Below, in pieces: positions 1-10,680 of a stretch of DNA of 64,000 nucleotides. Made by a program: the position numbers and the translations under genes. The notes beneath the pieces are model-generated. The model had not been told where the DNA came from. It made no database searches and worked only from the letters and a program-made list of their open reading frames with translations. This stretch comes from Lottia gigantea (Eukaryota; Mollusca; Gastropoda; Lottiidae). Where the stretch lies: positions 22,399-86,398 of the forward strand of contig NW_008708227.1 of NCBI RefSeq assembly GCF_000327385.1, read 5' to 3'. Every line of letters starts with the position of its first letter. Within the stretch, counting starts at the first letter, position 1.

Positions 1-14
1 ACGTGATTTTTTAG

Positions 15-1549
15 TTTTGCCTCCTAAAAGACAGGCCTCTCAAGGAGCTGATATATTCTATAACGAGCCTCTGACCTCAAGAAAAACTTACAGTCCTCGG
101 TTTGACCTCACAGATTTGTCAAATCGGGAATTTTTGAAACAATTACAAAAATTGGATTCATCATCTGACTATGTAACTGAATTATTTCCGGACTCGTTAG
201 CTTCCTTTAACAGTGATGATGATGGAACGAAAGATGACCATGGAATAATCTCTTCCGCCACAGATATAAATCAAGCTAATTATTATGTTTCACAAGCATT
301 TAATGACAGACTTACTGATAATAATGATATCATAGAAAATATCGAAGAGACCTTGCCATTAAGTGCTGTTATTGATGGGGACTTGATCGAATATTCAAAT
401 GACCAGAAGGTATATCCGGAACAGCTCTATTTTAAAGACATTAATATGCCCAATGGGTATTCTGAAAAAGACGTTCCCCAATCGCTTGTGAGAGAATTGG
501 ACTTAAAAACCAATATGGCTATGGCTGAAAATGCAACACCGGAAGTTGACGGTCTCGAAGAAAACGAACATAGTGTAGCGTCAACCGAAGATACCAATAA
601 AATAATCAACACGTTACTAAATTCTATTCAACTTTTACTAGAATCAATCGCTAAAATGGATACTCGTAGCAAACTTACGACAGTCACAAACAAAAGGGCT
701 TCCTATAAACCGGAAGTAAATTACCACCATCTTTCCAAAAGGCCAGCTAATATTTATTCACCTATATCTCCACATCGTCCATTTTATTTTAAGGGAAATA
801 ATGACAGGTTTCAAGTTGTTATGCCTTTAATGCGGAGATATCCTTATTCAAACGTGGTACGATTGTCTTCTGGATGTACTGGTACTTTACTTACACCATA
901 CCACGTTCTAACTGCAGCTCATTGTGTTCATAATGGTGAAGAGTTCAAAACTAATCTAGAAATGTTAAAAATAGAAATTCCTGATACTATGGGATTTCGG
1001 GTTTATTATATTAAAAAAATCAGCATTCCGAAATCTTGGAGAAGGTCTGGGCATTTATCGGACACAGCCAGGGCTTCGTTTGATTATGCCATAGTTCGAT
1101 TAAGCGTTGGTGTTCCAGGAAAAACAGAATTTGTGCCACTTTCAGTTCCTAAACTGAACGTTTTAAATCAAGATATGAATTTTCTAGGATTTCGTACTGA
1201 TGAGAGCTCTGGCCTGTACAAATCGGAATGTCGCTCACCGTTCGGCTTGTCATTCAGAAATGTGAATCTAATAGTTGCAAACTGTGATTCGGTTGTTGGA
1301 AATTCAGGAGCTGCAGTGTTTATTGATGATCCTAGAGAAGGGAAACGTATTGTTGGTGTATTATCGTATGCTGAAGAATCAAGCCGGTATAGTTTCATCA
1401 TGGCATTAACGTGGAATAAACTTTATGATATTTGTTCAATGATTTCACATTTAGGTCAAATATATGGAGTTTGTCCGGATTTTGAAACTATTCCTAGAAT
1501 GAACCCACCTGTACATAACAGAATTATTCCATTTTTTGGTAGAAAGTAA
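15..1549 (+). CDS. PRSS23/PRSS35-like trypsin-fold serine protease, terminal exon (5' partial)
   Basis: The open frame runs to a TAA at 1547-1549 but has no ATG at its left end. The window opens with a pyrimidine run and an AG at 13-14, so the coding sequence most likely begins as a spliced exon at 15, with the start codon upstream of the window. About 510 residues are visible. The first 270 are acidic, low in cysteine and without a recognised domain. The protease domain follows: TAAHC with the catalytic His near residue 302, FDYAIV with the Asp near 356, and GNSGAAVF with the Ser near 430. All three triad positions are present. The CTGTLLTPYHVLTAAHC block and PKSW spacing resemble PRSS23, a secreted protease family. 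The usual GDSGG is replaced by GNSGA, as PRSS23 relatives also vary here. The family call is good; substrate and signal peptide cannot be judged from this piece. Confidence 0.85.
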
Positions 1550-2236
1550 TATTTGTGATGTATTTGTCGTATTTAAAGAAATTGTTTAAATTTGTTATTT
1601 CACTTTTTAACTGTTAGATTCATATATAAGTGATCAACACCCCCCCCCTTTCCTAAATTCGCGTCCTTGCAAAAATAGATTGTAATAACTTTGTTATTAG
1701 AATCTTTGGTTATTAATTTCTAGCAATTGTTTCGGCAATGACGTTCAGATGTCGGTAATTCAGAATGAGAAAATCTTCATAACGGCCTGGAAACTTTATT
1801 TCTAAATTTATATATTGGTTAAATGGTAGACCAACCTAATTGAAATGCAGATCTAGATGTTTGGTATTATGTATTTTATGCGGATGCCACTTGCAAACAA
1901 TTGTTGTACATCACTTAGTAAAAAAATATTCAAGCAATCACCGAATCAAAATTTAAAGAAGAATCTCTTCGGATCAGAGCAGAAAACGACGTGAAATATC
2001 TAGGTCTGTATTTCAATTATATCTGTATATTAAATTGATGTGGGACTGGTTGGCGGCTTTTTTTCTGAAAAATGATACGGACAGCATAGATTAATCATTG
2101 TCGGCAAAAGAATGTTCCATGTATGATAGAGCTCGATAACGTTTAATAATCACACATTTAGTCAACGGCAGCTGACAGGGTCAATGTGATGCAAACTCGG
2201 CACAAGAATAACCACCATAAATTTAATACTTTTTTT
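1550..2236. other. Spacer between convergent genes
   Basis: This stretch separates the protease stop from the methyltransferase stop, so it should hold both 3' untranslated regions. It contains a short C run near 1640. I see no open frame, RNA gene or repeat of note. Confidence 0.5.
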
Positions 2237-3268
2237 TTAGAAAACATTTGGTTCAAAAATATCAAAAGCACCCCTTTTAATCCAAAATATATCGTTTGGC
2301 CATCCATTAAATAAATACAGTTGCAAAGGGACGGGAGGAGAATCCGTTGTATAAGGAAACATATTTCTGTCCGTCATAAACTTGATAATTTTGGAAGCAT
2401 CTTTCTTCCATTTATGCAAGAGCCATTCCATGAGCATGAATGGTACGTCCACTTTATCAAAGAAGTTAACAGCACCAAGCAAAACATTGGTTTCAAAGGA
2501 TTCTACATCCATTTTAATCACAGCTCTTTTCAGGGGTTTAAATTTGTACACATCATCTAAGGTAATAGTTTGTAAGATCTCAGAATCGTTGGAAAAGCTC
2601 TTTCGAACATTCGTACCGCCGACATTTCCAAAATGTGTTTCCATGGCGACAAGACTTCTATTGTTTGACAATGGATTGGTTATTAAAGTCACTTTATCAT
2701 TAACACGATTTTCTTCCAGAGTTCGACACAGTCTTTTGATGTTGGGTTTAAATGGTTCAATGGCTATTACTTGACGTCCAAGTTTTGCCATGGTTAAGGT
2801 ATAGACACCAATATTGGCACCGATATCAATAAAATCCAGACTAGAATCATTGAGTAAAATAGAATGTACGTAATTTACTAAACGAGGTTCCCAAGCGCCT
2901 TCACGAGATATACCACCAGAAATATGCTGATCCTCGACGGGAAAATGAATATAAATAGGAAGCGTACCCTGAGGACCATCCAGTAACACTCCTGTTAGGA
3001 AGAAATCAGAATTGTTTCGACAAGTGTGTCCATCCAATATCCATTCATTCCTAACATGTTTGTGAACTTTCATAGCTCTGTTTGAATGTGGAGGATATTT
3101 AGAATTCCTATATAAAGTTTCAACATCCAAAACCTTGTTAACTGTCACTTTAGTTGTCTCTTCAATCTCTACAGTTCCCTGTAGCACCAACAATACTCCA
3201 AAGGTAGCCATCACAAACAGGACCTTCCCGAAGAATTTTCCACGCAAACACCACTTTACACACATCAT
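2237..3268 (-). CDS. FkbM-family SAM-dependent methyltransferase, type II membrane-anchored, intronless
   Basis: A single uninterrupted frame encodes 343 residues. After a short basic N-terminus there is one hydrophobic segment at about residues 14-31, which fits a signal anchor and a luminal catalytic domain (Golgi or ER is inferred). The methyltransferase core shows the SAM-binding motif DIGANIGVYTL, then an acidic IEPF loop that would hold the ribose, and further on KMDVESFETNVLLGA, the typical FkbM motif IV region. FkbM enzymes methylate hydroxyl groups of small molecules or glycans; the substrate here is unknown. Two ATG codons stand in tandem at the start; the first is used. The gene has no introns although most neighbours do. 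Animal FkbM genes are known in molluscs, so contamination is unlikely, and codon use looks like that of the flanking genes. Confidence 0.85.
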   Translation of the reverse strand: MMCVKWCLRGKFFGKVLFVMATFGVLLVLQGTVEIEETTKVTVNKVLDVETLYRNSKYPPHSNRAMKVHKHVRNEWILDGHTCRNNSDFFLTGVLLDGPQGTLPIYIHFPVEDQHISGGISREGAWEPRLVNYVHSILLNDSSLDFIDIGANIGVYTLTMAKLGRQVIAIEPFKPNIKRLCRTLEENRVNDKVTLITNPLSNNRSLVAMETHFGNVGGTNVRKSFSNDSEILQTITLDDVYKFKPLKRAVIKMDVESFETNVLLGAVNFFDKVDVPFMLMEWLLHKWKKDASKIIKFMTDRNMFPYTTDSPPVPLQLYLFNGWPNDIFWIKRGAFDIFEPNVF

Positions 3269-5815
3269 GTTTGTAGTTCCAACTAATCCAAGCTCATCCC
3301 AAAGATGTTTTTAAAGAAAACCGGATTTGTAACTCAATTTACATGCGATCCTCAATTCAAAATCTACAAAGGACAGACAGAACACTTCCAAAACATGTCT
3401 GATATGTGAGAAAATGAAGACTAATATTGATGATATTTTAATTGAGATTAGTTAATTAATTAAATTAACCTTCTTAATGAGCTGGTAATTGCACCCGAGG
3501 CATCAATTTTTGGGTCACGTGGTGCACAATTTTTTTTTATTACGACCCGCTTCTCCAACCTGTATTGAAATATGACCTTTCAATTGTAGTCTTGTCGTGG
3601 CATCTTCCTATAATATATCACAATACCACTTACAAAATATAAAATCTTTGCTCCGAGGTACAATCACTTCATAATTTGCGACTTATTTACTCCAGGCGAC
3701 ACATTAGACGTTTGATTTCTCCGCCATTTCCCACCTTTGACCCGTAAAGTGTTTCTGTATCTAGGTGAGGACATTGGGGTTATGTCTCTGAAGGAAATCC
3801 CTTAAAGACAATTTTGAAGAGTATCCTATTGTATGTCCCTCTGGTATGTAATGCAACCAGGAATTCTAAAATAGTATTCAGATGTAGAGTTGATATCTGT
3901 ACATGACAACAAATTGAAAATCTCCCAAGACTTCTTAAGGGGAATATAGACACAGCTTTATGGAACATCAATCACTGGTTAAAGATTTATGCAACGTTTC
4001 TCTTGTCTTCCTCAGGCGTCCTTCTTAGTTAGGGTTAGTTGGGTTTCGGGGAAGTGTGTCATTTTCATGATACGAAGGATTATCATGGCAATAACCTTTC
4101 AGTTATTTCATCTAATTTCCTTGTCTTTCTCATGCAAACATTTCAGAGTTGACAGATGGTTGTCTGGTCTGTTCCTATCCTTCACAGCCAGGCAGAAATT
4201 GTTTGCTCAAGGGAATTTATAAGTTCCATGTGCCTGGCAAGTTTGTGAATAGGGCTTGACGCATGTACGGTTAATTGCGTTACGAAATTCAAAACGATTG
4301 AGCTTTACGCAATATGCTTTCGCCTATGTCTAGCTTAAAATTGACAGCAGATTATGCGTTATTCGCACATTGGCCTACGCTGTTTTCATATAGTTACCAG
4401 ATCTATGCAGTGCATGTCGACCCAAATCTTTTTGTTGGAATTTGATAAAACTTTTGATATTATATATGTCATAAATGATGAGGAAGTAATATAATATTTT
4501 TATAAGCAATTAATATTTTCACTAATTGATATATTAATGAGTAAGAGTATGACTTATATAGCTGCCTCGAGACAAACATGGAGATGAGCCATATATCAGT
4601 AGATATTTCGAAAGATTTTAGATTATTAAATTACTTGCTGCGTGATCCGTTTCACTTTCCGATTCGTACCTGTTATATCCAACTTAGTTTGATTCGCTAA
4701 TAACTGGTCTTGGTTGGAAAAATTGTCCATATTTGGGATGCTGTCTTCGCACTTTCGTCTCTAAATTGAATGTTACAACAGATCATTATATGAAAATTAA
4801 AATAACAGCTTCTTATAATTTTCCCTTGACAATAATATAAATAAAAACACATTAGTCTTTAAATCAGTACCAATAGATGCAGGTCATCCAGAAACAAAAA
4901 TTGTTACTTTCTGTGTGCATAGATATGAATAACGATGCTAACTTTAAATTTTGTCATAGCTCAGAGAAACTTAAAATATTGTCGTTGTTGTCTTAAATTT
5001 ATAGTTCAAGGGAGGTAACACAAAAACTGCTTGGACTCAAAGTTACGCCAAGCTACCACTGTCTTTATTAAATTGTTTTGAGATCCTCTAAAGATTCCAT
5101 CAATTGGGGACTTGGGTATCGGACGAGTGGCATTTCTACGGATTGGGCAGGGGGGCTATTGGCTTTGGCCTCACACTTTCTTTTTTTATCATTCACATTG
5201 CGAAAGAATGGACTGTGGCCGCCCCTTTCCCTATAGAAAATAGAAAAATTAATAACATTTAAAATCCCTCATCTCTCAAGAATCAGTCAATTCATCAAGC
5301 GGCGGCCTAGTATGCTAGACATACTCTACTTAACATTTGATTCTCTCTTTTAAAGGGACATTCTGTTTTTTTTTTTCGAAGGTGGAAAATGCTCAAATTT
5401 ATGAAAACTTCATACCACAATCTGGAGAAAATGTGTCTCTGGACTTATTTGAAAGTTTTAACCAAAAAAAAAATTGTTTACGCCAAAACAATTTAAAAGG
5501 CTAAAGTAAGCTCTTAATAAGTTCCTTATGTATATTGAGAAATGAAGTATCCACTGGAGTAAATCAATGTGCTCTCTCATTCGTATAAAGTCCTAAACAT
5601 TCCCTTTCGCAAAGGGATGCAACTCGTATCTACAAACATGGTCAATTCAGTCAAAGACCAGTGAACTAGACTTTTTAACAGATTAGATTCCAGATCACTT
5701 TCTTTCGTTGTAAACAGCATGATAAGCATAATACAGTAAGCATGTGGAATTGAAATAGAGGCCCGTTAGGATCTAGAGATTAGAAGACTTTAAATTGTAA
5801 TGAGATACAAATTAT
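3269..5815. other. Intergenic, no supported gene
   Basis: Only short open frames without recognisable domains occur here. Near 5011 there is an AAGGGAGGTAAC word, also seen at 49643 and similar to the head of the dispersed repeat at 56810 and 60040, so a worn repeat fragment is possible. Nothing else is supported. Confidence 0.4.
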
Positions 5816-5896
5816 GCACCTTACAGTTTTTGTGGTATGAAATTAAAATAGTAAGTAAATCTCTTTTAATTTTATACCACATAAACTCTAAGGTGC
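5816..5896. repeat. Hairpin (inverted repeat) with 33-nt arms
   Basis: The left arm 5816-5848 and right arm 5864-5896 are reverse complements with three mismatches in 33, separated by a 15-nt AT-rich loop. Both begin with GCACCTTA when read inward. The size and AT content fit the core of a palindromic miniature transposon. A short matching outer segment (AGACTT) suggests the element extends to roughly 5787-5907, but no clear target duplication was found. Confidence 0.6.
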
Positions 5897-6036
5897 ATTT
5901 TAAGTCTAAAATAATAGAAACCACACATTTGAATTGAAAGACGTGTATTTTGCTAGTTATGTTTATCAAAAGAAAGACTAGTCTAGTATATACATATTAC
6001 AGGGAAGTAGACTAAACATAATGACATACTAATACT

Positions 6037-6790
6037 ATGAGTAATTCCAATTTAAAACAATTTTTTAAAACTAAATACAATACTGTAGGCATGTCTTACA
6101 AAATCTTGTTTATTACAGATCATACTTATTCTATGAGTAATTCCAACTTAATACAAATATTTTTCAATAAACACAATACTGTAGGTATGACTTACAAAAT
6201 CTTGTTTATTACAGATCATGCTTATACTATGAGTAATTCCAATTTAATACAAATATTTTTCAATAAACACAATACTGTAGGTATGACTTACAAAATCTTG
6301 TTTATTACAGATCATGCTTATTCTATGAGTAATTCCAATTTAATACAAATATTTTTCAATAAATACAATACTGTAGGTATGATTTACAAAATCTTGTTTA
6401 TTACAGATCATGCTTATTCTATGAGTAATTCCAATTTAATACAAATATTTTTCAATAAACACAATACTGTAGGTATGACTTACAAAATCTTGTTTATTAC
6501 AGATCATGCTTATTCTATGAGTAATTCCAATTTAATACAAATATTTTTCAATAAATACAATACTGTAGGCATGTCTTACAAAATCTTGTGTATTACAGAT
6601 CATGCTTATTCTATGAGTAATTCCAATTTAATACAAATATTTTTCAATAAATACAATACTGTAGGCATGTCTTACAAAATCTTGTGTATTACAGAATATA
6701 CTAATTCTATGAGTAATTCCAATTTAATACTTTTTTTTTTTAAAAATATAATACCGGTACTGTAAATTTTGTTTATTACAGAAACTTGTT
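6037..6790. repeat. 96-bp minisatellite, about 7.5 copies
   Basis: Units start at 6037, 6133, 6229, 6325, 6421, 6517, 6613 and 6709, an exact 96-base period, each opening with ATGAGTAATTCC. The last copy decays after about 6740. Because 96 is a multiple of three and one frame of the unit has no stop, a 242-codon frame crosses the array. Differences between units are mostly amino-acid-changing (His/Tyr, Thr/Ser/Ile, Phe/Cys), with few silent changes, which argues against a real protein. Confidence 0.9.
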
Positions 6791-7480
6791 GACCTAGCTT
6801 CTGATAAATATTTGAATGGTTAAGCTGTCAAAATATCTATCTATTTATCTAGATTTAGGCCTGAATGAGTTAAACTATTTCCATACCAAAATTGAGGAAC
6901 CTGTTATGTTAAAATTTGATAATGGGATTGTAAGGAGGTTTTTTTATTTTTTTGTGGGGTTCAAGGATAGCATTTATTTGCACGATTCTTATTTTCTGTC
7001 AGACATCTGTGGTTCCTACATTTCCACTAAAACTTCAAGGGATAGATGCACCCTTTTTTTTAACCAATCGGACTTCTGACTGAAATTTGGTAAGGTGCAA
7101 ATTGATGCTAGCAGTATCCACGACACCTCTTTAAATTCCCTTTCAGTTGGAATGTATTGATTTAAGCAATTAAGCAATTACTCATTCAGCAACAGATTTT
7201 TCTCATATTGTAAAAGTACTACTATGTACCTATTATTAACTAACAGAAAATTCTACACATAAAATTTTTAAATGCTTAATCAGATCCTTTTTCTAATAAT
7301 TTAATAAGAATTTATACATATTTTTTATATCATGGCACAACATTCCCCACTCCAAAGTAGAACATTAATAAATAAATATTGTAATATGTATTTTGTCCTT
7401 ACCTTAGACTCAAAAACAATACTAATATAATACTTATATTCATTGATGCCATTTCAATGTGTGAAGTCACACATCATGAA

Positions 7481-7757
7481 CAGTGGCAGCGCCAGCGGGG
7501 GTACAGGGGTGGGGGGCAAGAAAAGTGGTTTGTCTCCCAATTGTGCCCTCCACTTCATTTATAACAAATTAAAATTTAAAAATGCACCAAATCAATTCTA
7601 TTTTTCAAAAATATTCTTGGGGAGAACCCTCTCAGTGTCTTGCGCCTATTGTGTTTTTCTCAAAACCACCACATTTTGAATTCGACCTTCTTGTTCCCCC
7701 ATTAAGTCAGTTTGCCCCAATTGTATCCTCTGTCTCGGAAGGCTGGCGCTGCTATTG
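7481..7757. mobile_element. hAT-like non-autonomous DNA transposon (MITE), 277 bp
   Basis: The two ends are inverted copies: the left end reads CAGTGGCAGCGCCAGC and the right end, reversed, CAATAGCAGCGCCAGC, 14 of 16 identical. Directly outside both ends stands the same eight bases, ATCATGAA, at 7473-7480 and 7758-7765. An 8-bp target duplication with ends starting in CA(G/A) is the signature of the hAT superfamily. The 277-bp interior has no transposase frame, so it must have been moved by another element. The intact duplication suggests a fairly recent insertion. Confidence 0.85.
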
Positions 7758-7765
7758 ATCATGAA

Positions 7766-8267
7766 ATAATGTTTTTAATCCTAGGAAGTATCACATTAAC
7801 TCAAATTATACCTCAAAATCAAATAAAAAAGGCTATTGCCATAACTTAAACCATACAAAATGAGCATATTTCAAAACATATATTGCACCAATATGATACT
7901 GTTTCTAAAATACAATTTAATAAATCAAAATCATAACTACCATTATCTTCAAATATTGAAAACATCCCATAATTTTTTTAATGAAAAATCAAGATAAAAT
8001 TTGTGCTAATTCATATTGCATTCAGATGTATCTTCCTTAAATGATTTAAATTTTATCTGAGAAAAAGAAAAAGAACAGAAAATTCATCTGTGATGTATTG
8101 CTGTGTAAGACTCATAGCACAGAGATATTTTGCCAAGGCAAGATATTCTCTGTTTCATGAGAAGCCTAAAAAAATATAAAGTTTTCCTGGAAAATATTTA
8201 CACATTAACAACCATTAACCCAGTGAGTGGACAGAGCCAGATATTGTCTAGAAACAACACTGGTATA
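7766..8267. other. Probable 3' untranslated region of the kelch-like gene
   Basis: This AT-rich stretch lies just downstream of the kelch-like stop codon on the minus strand. It holds no open frame of interest. The poly(A) site was not pinned down. Confidence 0.4.
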
Positions 8268-10019
8268 TTAGCAAGATGGTGGAGGGGTTTGGTTGAGCTC
8301 TGTTGGTTCTTTATGACTCAAGAGTACCTGTACACAACCATAAGAGTACATATTCATATTGAGAGTACCAGTAATATACCACTGATTAGCTTCAGGATCA
8401 TAATATTCTATCACATCTGAATACAAATTGTCCTTTGCTCCTCTTCTTCGACCACCAAATGCATACAACTTGGCATCCAAAATTGCCAAACTGACAAAAT
8501 CTCTTGGGTAACTCATGTCAGATAATATATCCCACTTGTCTGATGCTGGTGTATAACGAAACACACCCTCTAATCCAACAATATAAATCTGACTATTTAA
8601 CACGCACGCGTTTAAACACATATCATTTGCTGGTAAGCCATTCTGTAGAACCTCACACTGCCCAGAACTGGTATCAAAACACTGTACAGTATTAGTGACC
8701 AATTCCTCACTGTTTTTACCACCAAATAAATATATCTTCTTTCCAAAAGCAACGAAGCCCATGTTTTCCACAGCTGTATTCAAAGAACCAGCTTCTTCCC
8801 AAGTATTTGACTTTTTATTCCATTTCTCAATGGAACATAATACAACTTCTTCATCAAATCCTCCCAGAACATAAATACAGTCATCAACAGATGCCATTGC
8901 ATGTCTTCTTCGAGCATGCATCATATTGGATCCTTTCAACCATGTTTCAAAGTTAGGATCATATTTCCAGAATTCAGAGCTTCTAAGTCCTCCTGATACA
9001 TAAATTTCATTTCCCATAGTACACGCTGCAAATTCATTTCGTTTTTTAAATGGTAGTGTTTTTAAGGAAATGAAGTCATTGGTAGTTGCTCGATAACATT
9101 CTACCTCATTACTTAAACCATCCATGACTCTACCTCCCAAAAGAACAGCACATTCGAAATATGGGAAAGAGAATCGAGGAGTGATTTGGTAGGAGTTCAA
9201 CATATCTCTACGAGATGGTACTAGATGAAACATTATGGCATCATCTAACAGATCCTTTTCCTTGTCTTCCTCTGAAAGATGGCCCATTTTAATGACCACA
9301 TCCATCAGATAACTTTCAGTGATCAAAGGATATTTGACACATTCTAATACTTTGAAGCGACTCTTTCTTCTTTGATCTGGATCAAATTCCAGCCATTTCA
9401 CAGCTGCCTTAAAGACTATATCTTCACTTTTACAATTCAATCTTCTATCACGAAGCAAATCCACAATACAATCTACTGACAGTTTCATAAAGTCTTCATC
9501 CAAAACAACAGAGCTAAAATGGGCACAGGCATATTTCTTGGAGAATTCATACAAAGGTTTGTGATTGTGGAGATCAGCCAAGGTTAAGGCAGCAAGACAA
9601 TTGTTGTCATTCATGTTCTGTTGAAAGAACTGGACTGTTAATTCCACTAGAGGAGTGATCTGAAATAAATGAGCTTGAGTAAAGAGTTCCTGGACCATGA
9701 GTCCAGTAATATTGACACTACCAGTATAGATAAATTGTAAGACATGTTCAAAGACCTTCCCATCCAGCTGTTTCAACTCCACAACATTTTGTCTACTTTC
9801 CTCCATTCCTGAAGAGAACATTGACCGAAAATAGGCTGAACCTGCAGCCAAAACTATTTTATGACAATCAAACTTGTGATCTTCAATTTTAATGGTGATA
9901 TCAGTATAGCCTCCCTCCATACGAAATTTCGACACATTGTCGATTAGGAACTCCAAATGATCCTTGCTGGAGAAACTAGCTTCTGAATCAATACTTATTT
10001 CATCTGACATATCAGACAT
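8268..10019 (-). CDS. BTB-BACK-Kelch protein (kelch-like, KLHL24/KLHL6-type)
   Basis: One coding exon encodes 583 residues, close to the 570-620 usual for KLHL proteins. BTB lies at about residues 36-140 (YTDITIKIEDHKFDCHKIVLAA, dimerisation and cullin-3 contact). BACK lies at about 145-250, including the KSEDIVFKAAVKW block. A six-blade kelch propeller spans about 290-560. Glycine pairs mark blades 1-4 and 6 (LLGG, VSGG, VLGG, LFGG, AFGG); blade 5 has IVGLEG instead. The known family role is substrate adaptor for a cullin-3 ubiquitin ligase; the substrate is unknown. The exon begins at 10023, four bases before the ATG, after a strong acceptor (TTTTTCAG on the minus strand), so at least one leader exon lies upstream. 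The C-terminal tail is short and proline-rich. Subfamily is a guess from the overall look of the propeller. Confidence 0.93.
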   Translation of the reverse strand: MSDMSDEISIDSEASFSSKDHLEFLIDNVSKFRMEGGYTDITIKIEDHKFDCHKIVLAAGSAYFRSMFSSGMEESRQNVVELKQLDGKVFEHVLQFIYTGSVNITGLMVQELFTQAHLFQITPLVELTVQFFQQNMNDNNCLAALTLADLHNHKPLYEFSKKYACAHFSSVVLDEDFMKLSVDCIVDLLRDRRLNCKSEDIVFKAAVKWLEFDPDQRRKSRFKVLECVKYPLITESYLMDVVIKMGHLSEEDKEKDLLDDAIMFHLVPSRRDMLNSYQITPRFSFPYFECAVLLGGRVMDGLSNEVECYRATTNDFISLKTLPFKKRNEFAACTMGNEIYVSGGLRSSEFWKYDPNFETWLKGSNMMHARRRHAMASVDDCIYVLGGFDEEVVLCSIEKWNKKSNTWEEAGSLNTAVENMGFVAFGKKIYLFGGKNSEELVTNTVQCFDTSSGQCEVLQNGLPANDMCLNACVLNSQIYIVGLEGVFRYTPASDKWDILSDMSYPRDFVSLAILDAKLYAFGGRRRGAKDNLYSDVIEYYDPEANQWYITGTLNMNMYSYGCVQVLLSHKEPTELNQTPPPSC

Positions 10020-10450
10020 TCTTCTGAAAAATTGAAGAGAAAAAAATGACTTTTTTATTGGTCATGATTATTCACAAATTATCAGCAGATATCCAAATCA
10101 GATGTGAAATTTGTTTTGACTAACCCAGGTTCACAGACATTGCCATACACAAACATGAAAAATAATGTGATTCATAAAGGAATACCACAGCATGACTGTG
10201 TCAAATCTAGATAAACTTTCTTCTACTCTATGCTGTATTGAAGCAAACAGAGGTATTCGCAAACACTGATATCTAGCAAGGCCCTGAGCACTCAAATAAG
10301 AGTGGTTGATCAATTTTCTAAATAAGTTTATTTCAATCTTGAAGTTACGGCAAGATAATGCAACATGATTTGATTGTACACTGTCTTTATGATGTCATGA
10401 TGATGGACTTATTTCAAGTTATTTGCACCATAATTTTAAATAAAGCTTAC

Positions 10451-10506
10451 CTTATTAATGCATCAACCTCCAAGAATACATTGCATTAATAACACATATT
10501 TTGAGC
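10451..10506 (-). other. Probable 5' leader exon of the kelch-like gene
   Basis: On the minus strand this 56-base piece is bounded by a good acceptor (CTATTTCCAG) and a good donor (AAG followed by GTAAGC). It would splice to the acceptor at 10023. It contains ATGs that open three short frames, all closing before the main start. A further upstream exon probably ends at 10680, where CACCAG is followed by GTAAGG. Splice signals only; no transcript evidence. Confidence 0.5.
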
Positions 10507-10680
10507 CTGGAAATAGAAAAAAATGGTGACATACTTTCACGATGAGTTTTCAGGCATCTATTTCCACATTTTCAAATTCTAGACATAAGCTAAAAGGGAA
10601 TAAGACAATAAAAGACTCATCAATAATCAACTTATAATTGCATTCCTGAATAGAATATAATCATCAATTATCACCTTACC

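Noticed and set aside
2321-2774. Plus-strand frames opposite the FkbM gene
   Set aside because: Antisense shadows of a well-supported methyltransferase.
2237-3268. Bacterial contamination or recent transfer
   Set aside because: Animal-like anchor, AT content like the neighbours, and FkbM genes are known in molluscs.
6037-6765. 242-codon open frame as a repetitive protein gene
   Set aside because: It is the 96-bp array read in its one open frame; differences are mostly non-silent and there is no splice or coding context.
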